DNA of 13,869 nucleotides from Nitrospirota bacterium (lineage in GTDB: Bacteria; Nitrospirota; Nitrospiria; Nitrospirales; UBA8639). The stretch is taken from positions 1-13,869 of the forward strand of contig JAOUQB010000028.1 of NCBI GenBank assembly GCA_029879555.1, in the 5' to 3' direction. A program made the translations under genes and the position numbers. The notes under the pieces were generated by a model. The model worked only from the letters and a program-made list of their open reading frames with translations. It was not told where the DNA came from and searched no databases. Below, piece after piece: positions 7,930 through 13,869 of the stretch; within the stretch, counting starts at the first letter, position 1, and the number at the start of each line of letters is the position of its first letter.

Positions 7930-8295
7930 TTATACGGCGGCCGAGAAAATATGTTCTAAGGCTTGTCGCAATTGGTCTTGTTTCACGGGTTTATTTAAGA
8001 ATGTTTTGACGCCCAATTCGAGGCATCGGTCTTTCAACCATTCCTGGACATCGGCCGTGAGAACAATGACTGGGAGTTTTATGTCTTGTGCTTCCAACTG
8101 TTCTAAGACTTGGACTCCATCCATGACTGGCATGAGCATGTCTAAGAGCAGGCAGTCTGGAGGGTTGGCTTTTATTTTCTGCAGCGCTTCTTGACCATTA
8201 CAAGCGGTGTCTGCTTCATGTCCAACATCGGTCACGATGGCCGCAAGCGTTCTTCGCTGGAGTAATGAATCATCAGTAATTAATACACGACTCAT
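7930..8295 (-). CDS. Single-domain CheY-like response regulator (first of a tandem pair)
   Basis: A 121-residue receiver-only protein. Asp8-Asp9 (LITDDS), phospho-acceptor Asp52 (LLDMLMPVMDG), Thr80 (VLTAD) and Lys102 (NKPV) are all present, so it should be phosphorylatable. It is the closest relative in the window of the next gene; both share the unusual ANPPDC and QEWL..RCLELG segments. The start ATG has AAAGGAG about 10 nt upstream. The spacing to the second receiver is 33 nt, consistent with one transcript. It heads the signalling cluster after a 173-nt gap behind the amidohydrolase gene, so a promoter for the cluster could lie in that gap, though none is convincing. It has no output domain and so must act by protein-protein contact or by buffering phosphate. 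Confidence 0.93.
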   Translation of the reverse strand: MSRVLITDDSLLQRRTLAAIVTDVGHEADTACNGQEALQKIKANPPDCLLLDMLMPVMDGVQVLEQLEAQDIKLPVIVLTADVQEWLKDRCLELGVKTFLNKPVKQDQLRQALEHIFSAAV

Positions 8296-8468
8296 GGAAT
8301 AGACTCTCCTTTATGAAAACATGGGCTTGATGGATAATCGGATATTCAATCCGCTGACGATGGCACTTTCTTCTCTGGGGATAATCTCGAACCGGTCTTG
8401 ATAGGTGTATTCGGCTTTTGGTGACTGGATCTTTACTGCGTGAACAGGGAGAGCAGGGGCTGTGGAGG
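8296..8468. other. Gap between amidohydrolase and receiver cluster, with a startless open frame
   Basis: 173 nt without an assignable gene. One minus-strand frame stays open through it and ends with TAA at 8311-8313, encoding a plausible-looking tail (…GLNIRLSIKPMF), but I find no ATG, GTG or well-placed TTG with a ribosome binding site inside the gap. The nearest ATG (8643) lies within the amidohydrolase gene. A small perfect hairpin, CGGAT/ATCCG (8339-8343 and 8349-8353), is present without a T-run. The gap may hold the promoter of the signalling cluster, or the tail of a decayed gene. Confidence 0.3.
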
Positions 8469-9500
8469 TCAGGCGTGAGAAGAGAGCAGGGGTGTTGGGG
8501 CAGGTTGAGGGCTGGATGATTTGAGGAGAGTCTCTAGCGACACGAAGCCAAGGTCTAAATGTTGGCAGACGAGGTATTGGCGGTCGAAGCGGTTGCGGGT
8601 GCGTATCGTCCGATAAATGTCCGACAGGTCGGCCAATCCCCACAGCGGAAGATGAAAGACGGAAAGAGGATAGTCTGTCCCAAAAATCAGTCGGTCAAAA
8701 ATCTCGGGGTGATGCCGGAGTTTGAGCATCATACCCATTCGGTTCGGAAGGGTCAGGGCGGAAATATCGGCATAGAAATTGGGGTAATGATTCACAAATT
8801 CAAGTAAGGTGGGATAAAACTTTTCATACATCATGAGCCCATAACTACAGGCATGTGCAGCGATCACTGTGGCCCCGGCATCTAAGGCTGTGCGAAGCCG
8901 GTTGGGATCGCCCACGGATTGATCTTTGCCCATGAGGCTGAATTCGTATCCGACATGGCTGAGCAGAGGAAGCCCGAGTTTGGCCAGTTCCCGATAAAAA
9001 TTTTGATAACGGTGATGCCCGGGATCGAATTGCTGCGAATTGGGCAGCACTTTGACGAGCACGGCCCCCGCCTCTGCGCACCGATGAAGTTCTTCAATCG
9101 CGTCAATACGTTGGGGATTGATCGAGACGCCCGCGAGAAATTCGTTGGGGTAGGCTTGAGCCTGTTGCAGGACATAATCATTACTGATGAGGAATTCGGT
9201 GGCTTGGTGATTGATGCGGCCATCGTTCGTGTACACGCCGTCCATGCCGAGTAGAACGGCTTGTCCAACATGGCGGGATGCCCGTAATTCCCCAAGTAGA
9301 TCTTGGATATACTTCCGGTTTGCCGCTCCAGGATCTTTGGGAGAAAGTTGGTGTTTCCATAACAAAAATCGGAAGAGGGGGCTTTTCAGCATCGCGGAAG
9401 AAATCAGACAACCATTATGGCGTTCCGGCAGGGCGGCCAGATGAACATGGCAATCGATTAACGATTTGTGGGGAAGGTCTGTCAGGGGCATCGTGTTCAA
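8469..9500 (-). CDS. Metal-dependent hydrolase of the amidohydrolase (TIM-barrel) superfamily
   Basis: A 343-residue soluble protein of the amidohydrolase-2 type. Metal-site residues can be placed: His18 and His20 in DCHVH, a possible carboxylated or substrate-side Lys150 in VKVLPNSQ, His182 in LLSHVGYE, His216 in AAHACSYG, and Asp276 in FGTDYP. These are the usual strand 1, 4, 5, 6 and 8 ligands for hydrolases, and in some members decarboxylases, so the precise reaction is not predictable. The first possible start is TTG at 9500, with AAGGA about 5 nt upstream; an ATG at 9491 would remove three residues but lies about 14 nt from that site. The gene begins 32 nt after the Aas-type fusion on the same strand, which suggests one transcript. 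Any role in lipid metabolism is only guilt by association. Confidence 0.85.
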   Translation of the reverse strand: MNTMPLTDLPHKSLIDCHVHLAALPERHNGCLISSAMLKSPLFRFLLWKHQLSPKDPGAANRKYIQDLLGELRASRHVGQAVLLGMDGVYTNDGRINHQATEFLISNDYVLQQAQAYPNEFLAGVSINPQRIDAIEELHRCAEAGAVLVKVLPNSQQFDPGHHRYQNFYRELAKLGLPLLSHVGYEFSLMGKDQSVGDPNRLRTALDAGATVIAAHACSYGLMMYEKFYPTLLEFVNHYPNFYADISALTLPNRMGMMLKLRHHPEIFDRLIFGTDYPLSVFHLPLWGLADLSDIYRTIRTRNRFDRQYLVCQHLDLGFVSLETLLKSSSPQPAPTPLLSSHA

Positions 9501-9532
9501 TTGGTTCCTTGAGATGATAGCGTACTGGTGTT

Positions 9533-12500
9533 CTATGTCCAGACTTTCGACTGGGGACAGTGTTCAAGAGCGATTCGTTTGAGAGCACGTAAATCCAGTT
9601 TTCCACTGCCTAACACGGGCAGTTGATCGACTTTAATGAAGTTGTCGCGTTTGGGAATAAAGAGGTTTGGGAGGCCTTGGGCCGCCACGGTTTCGAGTAA
9701 GTCGGGGATCCTGGATTCGTCGAGCATATGGAGCACGACGAGTTGCTCCCCTTTCCGTTCATCAGGAATGGCTGTGACCGCAAGCATCAGGCCTTCCGCC
9801 TGAATCGCCTCGTTCAAGGCTTCCTCCACCCGTCCATGAGGAATCATTTCGCCGCCAATTTTTGAAAACCGCGACAACCGGTCGGTAATCGTTAAAAATC
9901 CGTCCTCATCCAGTTTGGCAATATCGCCGGTGATGTACCATCCTTCGCGTATGGCTTGCCCCGTCAAATCTTCACGACCCAAATAGCCATCCATGATGTT
10001 CGGCCCTTTGACCAGTAGCATGCCCGCCGTGCCAACGGGCATTCGTTCATAGGTCTCAGGATCGACAATTCGAAGTGACACGCCAGGGAGGGGTTGTCCC
10101 ACGGTTCCTCGGCGTGAGGCTGGCTGAAAAAATCCCGCTGCTCGAAAATCTGGGCAATTGACCGCGATAACTGGTGAACATTCTGTGACTCCATAGCCTT
10201 CGATTGGGCGAATGCCAAAGCGATCCTCAAACGCGACCAACAGGCGGTCGGATAATTTTTCGCCACCGGTGAGGGCAATACGCAGGGAGCTAAATTGTTC
10301 AGGGGTGCATCGGCGGACATACAGTTGCAAAAAGGTTGGAGTAGCTAACAGCACGGTAGCCTTGTGTCGATGAATGAGGCTGCCAATGGCCGCCGCGTCC
10401 AAGGGTGAGGGATGAAAGATCACGCCAGCTCCGTGAATGCTGGGAAACCATAAGGTCGCGAGATACCCGAACGAATGGAAGAATGGCAAGATCCCCAGAA
10501 TGCGATCACGTTGATCCACATGCAGGAGTTGCGCGACGCCTTCCACGTTGGAATCCAGACTGAAATGGCTCAACATGACCCCCTTGGGTTCTCCGGTGCT
10601 CCCACTACTGAAGATGATCGTGGCTAAATCCCCGATAGTGGGATGAGTTATTGCCCCGCATGCCCGTTCGAGCATGCGAATAGGAGCAAAGATGGCGAGG
10701 AGAAGAGCAATGGTTCGTGCACGCGTATCGATAGATGGTCGGATGTCTTCCATCCAGATAGGGGTGAAGTGCGCAGGACATTCTAGCTTGGCTTTCTCCA
10801 AAAACAGACGGCTTGTCACGATGGTGGTGAGGCCTGCTTGTCGGCAGGCTGATTCCATGCCAGCTGGCCCGGCCGTGTAATTCACATTGACTGTGGTTCG
10901 TCCGGACAAGGTGGCCGCAATATTGGTCAACGCGCCCCCGACACTTGGGGGCAGCAAAATGCCCACGGTATGCTGTCCGTCCCAATGGGGTCGCAGGGCT
11001 CGTGCAATAGCGACGGCTCCGGTCAGTGCTTGGAGGCAGGACACATGGGGCTTCGTCGCATCCCCAAACACAAAGCGGAACGGGTGCGTGCGCATCGCTG
11101 AAACAAAACTGTGATGCAAGGGGCGGCAGCTGGTCTTCCTCACCTGCCATGCGGCTTCCCCTAGTTCCTGAATGGCTTGTCGAAGGTCATCACCGGTTGT
11201 CGTGGAGGGGAGGGGTTCACCGAGAGAGATGGTGATGGGAAAGGGAATGCGCGAGGGCCATTTGGCTAAAAATTTCCCCCCTATAAAACTAAAGACACTG
11301 CCCCAAACCCGATCCAAATGGATAGGAATGATGGGAATGTTCCGATTCTTGACGATGCGGGTGAACCCTGCCCGAAAGGGTAAAAGATTGCCCGTGCGCG
11401 TAATTTGGCCTTCTGGAAAGATGCAGACAAGTTCCCCGTCGTCCAGCCGGCGGCCTGCTTCCCGTAAGGCAGATAAAATTTCCTTTGGAGATCCATTTGA
11501 CGAAATAGGAATAGCACCCATGATCTTTGCGAACGGGTTGAGGAAGCGATTGTCATAATAGATTTGATCGACGAGGAATCGAATGGGCCGATCCGTGGTA
11601 GCCAACAGCAGGAATCCATCAATGAAGGAGACATGGTTGGGAACTAATAGCGCTCCGCCCACTTGAGGCATGTGCTCCCTGCCAAGAATGGTGAGTCGAT
11701 ACAGGGAGTGAGTGAACAGGACCAAGATGAGACGGATGAATGTTTCTGGAAGTTGGTAGAGGGCCCAGAGGGTGAGCGCGGCACTTCCTAACCCGGAGAC
11801 CAGAAAGATCGCACTGGCACTCAAGCCGAGGGTAGCTAACAATCCGCATCCCAGAGACCCCAAGAGCACGCCTCCAAATACCAGCGTATTGGCGAAGGCG
11901 ATGACGGCCCCCCGGCGATCGGCAGGTGATCGCCATTGAATTAAAGCATTCAGTGGCACGACCACAAATCCGCTTGAGAGACCCAGGCAGGCCATTCCCA
12001 ATAGCGTCCCCCCAAGCTCAGGTTTCAGGAAGCCTAACGCCGTGAGGCTGAGAGTGATGCCAATGCCTCCGAACGGAAGGTATCCCAGTTCCACTTTGGT
12101 GGCCGAGAGTTTGCCCACCAGCAGAGCGCCTAATCCAATGCCCACGCCAAACGCTGCGAGAGGAAAGCCGGAGTAGGTATCTGAGAGATGTAGGACGGCT
12201 TTGGCATAGACCAAGACATCTTGCCCAACCAAGCTGGCGAGCGTCCAAAATGCAATGGAACCCAAGACACCTAAGGTCAGGACTCGGTCCGCACGGAGTG
12301 AATCAACGGCCGCCTGCCACGTTTCACGAATACCCCCATCGGAGCGGGCTCTCGGTACGGGTGGGATCAGGAGCGAGGCCCAAAGCCCGAGTCCGGAAAA
12401 GATTACCAATACCAGTCCAGCCATCCACGGTTGCTGTCCGGAAAGATCCAATAACGGGCCGGCGAGTGCCGTTCCCCCAATGATGGCCGCAAAGGTCCAC

Positions 12501-12994
12501 ATTTCTAGTTGGCCATTTCCCCACGATAAGCGGTGGTGGGGTAAGAGTTCTGGCAGGATTCCATATTTTGAGGGACTGAAGATGGCACTTTGGGCGCCCA
12601 TGCCTGCCAGCACCAATAAGGGCAAATAGCCTCCCGTCGGATTCACAAAGAGCGCAGCCGTACCCGCAGACATTAAGAGGACTTCAAGCGCTTTCATTAA
12701 GACGATCACGGTGCGCTTGCTGAAACGATCGGAAAATACTCCGGCAAAAGCGGAGACCACCATGAGCGGAAGCGTAAAGATCACAAAAGCTTGGGTGGTT
12801 TGTGTTTGGGAGGCCATTTCAAAGGCGGGTCCCGAAAGATCGGTAGAGGCTGCCACTTGTTTAATGGCCAGGAGGGCAATCATCAGTTTCCAGGCATTAT
12901 CATTGAAGGCCCCGAAGAATTGGGCGATGAGGAGCCCGCGAAGGGCGCGAGAGGCTGTTACGGGGGTGGGAGAGGGTGAAACAGATTCAGACAT
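9533..12994 (-). CDS. aas: LplT-PlsC-Aas fusion: lysophospholipid transporter / 2-acyl-GPE acyltransferase / acyl-ACP synthetase
   Basis: A 1153-residue inner-membrane protein joining three activities that in E. coli are split between LplT and Aas. Residues 16-420 form a hydrophobic MFS transporter (FFGAFNDNAWK; loop motif GVFSDRFSKR at 85-94). Residues about 435-615 are a PlsC acyltransferase with NHVSFID (His454, Asp459) and FPEGQIT. Residues about 640-1145 are an AMP-forming acyl ligase with SSGSTGEPKG (796-805), YGVTE (934-938), TGD (1022-1024) and the late catalytic Lys1132 in GSGKLDLRAL. By family knowledge, lysophosphatidylethanolamine is flipped inward and reacylated with fatty acid activated on acyl carrier protein, repairing phospholipids. 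No clear Shine-Dalgarno precedes the ATG at 12994. A candidate promoter lies about 60 nt upstream. The amidohydrolase gene follows closely. Confidence 0.92.
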   Translation of the reverse strand: MSESVSPSPTPVTASRALRGLLIAQFFGAFNDNAWKLMIALLAIKQVAASTDLSGPAFEMASQTQTTQAFVIFTLPLMVVSAFAGVFSDRFSKRTVIVLMKALEVLLMSAGTAALFVNPTGGYLPLLVLAGMGAQSAIFSPSKYGILPELLPHHRLSWGNGQLEMWTFAAIIGGTALAGPLLDLSGQQPWMAGLVLVIFSGLGLWASLLIPPVPRARSDGGIRETWQAAVDSLRADRVLTLGVLGSIAFWTLASLVGQDVLVYAKAVLHLSDTYSGFPLAAFGVGIGLGALLVGKLSATKVELGYLPFGGIGITLSLTALGFLKPELGGTLLGMACLGLSSGFVVVPLNALIQWRSPADRRGAVIAFANTLVFGGVLLGSLGCGLLATLGLSASAIFLVSGLGSAALTLWALYQLPETFIRLILVLFTHSLYRLTILGREHMPQVGGALLVPNHVSFIDGFLLLATTDRPIRFLVDQIYYDNRFLNPFAKIMGAIPISSNGSPKEILSALREAGRRLDDGELVCIFPEGQITRTGNLLPFRAGFTRIVKNRNIPIIPIHLDRVWGSVFSFIGGKFLAKWPSRIPFPITISLGEPLPSTTTGDDLRQAIQELGEAAWQVRKTSCRPLHHSFVSAMRTHPFRFVFGDATKPHVSCLQALTGAVAIARALRPHWDGQHTVGILLPPSVGGALTNIAATLSGRTTVNVNYTAGPAGMESACRQAGLTTIVTSRLFLEKAKLECPAHFTPIWMEDIRPSIDTRARTIALLLAIFAPIRMLERACGAITHPTIGDLATIIFSSGSTGEPKGVMLSHFSLDSNVEGVAQLLHVDQRDRILGILPFFHSFGYLATLWFPSIHGAGVIFHPSPLDAAAIGSLIHRHKATVLLATPTFLQLYVRRCTPEQFSSLRIALTGGEKLSDRLLVAFEDRFGIRPIEGYGVTECSPVIAVNCPDFRAAGFFQPASRRGTVGQPLPGVSLRIVDPETYERMPVGTAGMLLVKGPNIMDGYLGREDLTGQAIREGWYITGDIAKLDEDGFLTITDRLSRFSKIGGEMIPHGRVEEALNEAIQAEGLMLAVTAIPDERKGEQLVVLHMLDESRIPDLLETVAAQGLPNLFIPKRDNFIKVDQLPVLGSGKLDLRALKRIALEHCPQSKVWT

Positions 12995-13056
12995 AGCCGA
13001 AATGGAGTCAGAATGCCGCGTTGTGGCTCGAGGGCGTCATCACCAGGAATGCATGG

Positions 13057-13085
13057 ATTTTAGCATACTATCCGTATTTTAAAAA
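13057..13085 (-). promoter_or_regulatory. Candidate promoter for the LplT-Aas fusion gene
   Basis: On the minus strand an extended -10 (TGCTAAAAT, hexamer 13057-13062) lies 17 nt downstream of a weak -35 (TTTTTA, 13080-13085). The predicted transcript start is about 55 nt before the ATG at 12994. The -35 lies inside an imperfect palindrome (TCCG/CGGA with ATTTT/AAAAT, 13071-13093) that could be an operator. Only the sequence match supports this. Confidence 0.35.
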
Positions 13086-13281
13086 TTATCGGAGGAATTC
13101 TCTTTAAAGTTCCTAGCCAATTAACCGATTTATTCCGTATTGCCGCTAATGGTGTTTTTCCTGGCGAGCGGCAGTGGCCTGACGTTGGATTGCCGTATGA
13201 GGTGGAGGGGCAGGTGTCTGGTATGTCGTTAGTGATGAGTTGGAGGTCGAAGAGGTATCAGGGAAGAGGCGATAATTTTTT
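13086..13281. other. Divergent intergenic region upstream of the partial kinase gene
   Basis: Together with the candidate promoter, the stretch from 12995 to 13281 separates the divergent fusion gene and the plus-strand kinase gene. I see no RNA gene, repeat or conserved coding frame in this part. A plus-strand promoter for the kinase is expected here but no -35/-10 pair stands out. GGAAGAGG (13262-13269) is the only Shine-Dalgarno-like sequence before the kinase start, about 12 nt away. Confidence 0.4.
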
Positions 13282-13869
13282 ATGGTGACAACAACGCTCA
13301 TTCCACGCGAAGCCGAATCACGCTCGGTTTCTCCCACCGGGGGAGAATCGATCTTTCATAAGATGAGGAATGTGTTGACGAGTGTTCATGTCTCTGCCGG
13401 GCTGATTAACCATCAATTACGAGAATTTCATGTGGAGGATGTTGGACGTGTAGCCGATATGCTCGAGGCGCATGAAGATAATGTAGGTTGGTATCTCACG
13501 CAAGATCCCAAAGGAAAGAAAATTCCACAATTCTTAGGACAATTAAGTCAGGAATTGAGGGAATCCCATTTACGCACCCTCACGGAACTGACCACCCTCA
13601 ATTATTATCTTGAACAGCTGGAATATTTTCTCACCGCAGGGCAAGTACCTCAGCGAGCGGGAGGCTTCAAGGACACGGTCAACTTTTCTCTGGTGATGGA
13701 TGAGGCGGTGCAGGCTCATCAAAGCGAATTGGATTTGATGGGGATTGAAGTGATTCGGGAGTACCATTCTATCGGTGAAGGGATTTTGGAAGTTTCCAAG
13801 TTGAAGCCTATCGTGGTGAACCTGATTCGAAATGCGATCAATGCGATGCGCGGCATTACGGCTCACCGG
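13282..13869 (+). CDS. Sensor histidine kinase core, 3'-truncated by the window edge
   Basis: The open frame starts at ATG 13282, just after an in-frame TAA at 13273-13275, and is open for 196 codons to the last base. FHKMRNVLTSVHVSAGLI near the N terminus aligns with the LHNVGNVLNSVNVSA-type dimerisation motif of a divergent histidine kinase group, placing the phospho-acceptor at His26. The following LTQDPKGKKIPQFL and long helical stretch (to about residue 120) are typical of the same group. VNLIRNAINAM at 179-189 is the N box of the ATPase domain (Asn184). The rest of the ATP-binding domain lies outside the window. Unusually, only 25 residues precede the His, so there is no room for a PAS or other sensor domain at the N terminus. 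The kinase may be soluble and controlled through a partner. A start at GTG 13285 is also possible. Confidence 0.8.
   Translation, partial: MVTTTLIPREAESRSVSPTGGESIFHKMRNVLTSVHVSAGLINHQLREFHVEDVGRVADMLEAHEDNVGWYLTQDPKGKKIPQFLGQLSQELRESHLRTLTELTTLNYYLEQLEYFLTAGQVPQRAGGFKDTVNFSLVMDEAVQAHQSELDLMGIEVIREYHSIGEGILEVSKLKPIVVNLIRNAINAMRGITAHR

Noticed and set aside
8311..8643. 110-residue minus-strand reading frame as an independent gene
   Set aside because: More than half lies inside the amidohydrolase in another frame, its sequence there is Pro/Arg-rich shadow coding, and it has no ribosome binding site. Only the tail past 8468 is noted as curious.
10605..11150. 181-residue minus-strand reading frame within the LplT-Aas fusion
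   Set aside because: It is a shadow in another frame of a gene with intact acyltransferase and ligase motifs; its composition (His/Arg/Ser/Pro-rich) is typical of an out-of-frame translation.
13146..13337. 63-residue minus-strand reading frame in the divergent intergenic region
   Set aside because: It overlaps the start of the kinase, is low in recognisable features and lacks a ribosome binding site or homology cue.
13570..13866. Minus-strand reading frame opposite the partial kinase
   Set aside because: The plus-strand frame contains clear histidine kinase motifs; the reverse frame is a shadow with no recognisable domain.

Overview
The window looks like a piece of chromosome from a Gram-negative, free-living bacterium of moderate GC content. 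My best guess is a Nitrospira-like member of Nitrospirota. The guess rests on the combination of an LL-diaminopimelate aminotransferase of the DapL type, an LplT-PlsC-Aas triple fusion, a PmtA-like phospholipid methyltransferase and a very large multi-PAS hybrid kinase. There is no rRNA or other phylogenetic marker, so the assignment is an inference. I saw no tRNA, rRNA, CRISPR array, transposase or phage gene.

Layout. Bases 1-2524 hold three plus-strand genes: the 3' end of a PmtA-like SAM methyltransferase, a class I glutamine amidotransferase, and dapL (lysine and peptidoglycan precursor synthesis). Bases 2596-12994 are a continuous run of minus-strand genes. In transcription order these are: a 1153-residue LplT-PlsC-acyl-ACP-synthetase fusion (phospholipid repair); a TIM-barrel amidohydrolase 32 nt behind it; then, after a 173-nt gap, a signalling cluster of two tandem CheY-like single-domain receivers, a CheC-family phosphatase and a 1436-residue hybrid histidine kinase (PAS-GAF-PAS-PAS-PAS-HisKA-HATPase-REC-REC-HPt). 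The last three genes overlap by 10 and 14 nt, which points to translational coupling. From 13282 a divergent plus-strand gene encodes a sensor kinase core that runs off the window.

How the genes may work together. The kinase lacks membrane segments, so it probably senses a cytoplasmic or diffusible signal. It can pass phosphate H741 to D1183 to H1363 and from there to the two stand-alone receivers. The CheC-like protein could dephosphorylate one or both receivers. No CheA, CheW or output domain is present, so the final target is outside the window.

Most unusual feature. A purine/pyrimidine-skewed palindromic repeat of about 95-100 nt occurs twice. One copy lies between the convergent dapL and kinase genes, and its right arm encodes the kinase's last ten residues up to the stop codon. 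The other lies in frame inside the second receiver domain of the same kinase, adding about 33 residues between the phospho-acceptor Asp and the conserved Thr. The two copies share 29 of 34 bases over one arm. This resembles the protein-invading palindromic elements described in Rickettsia, but I see no evidence that it is related to them.
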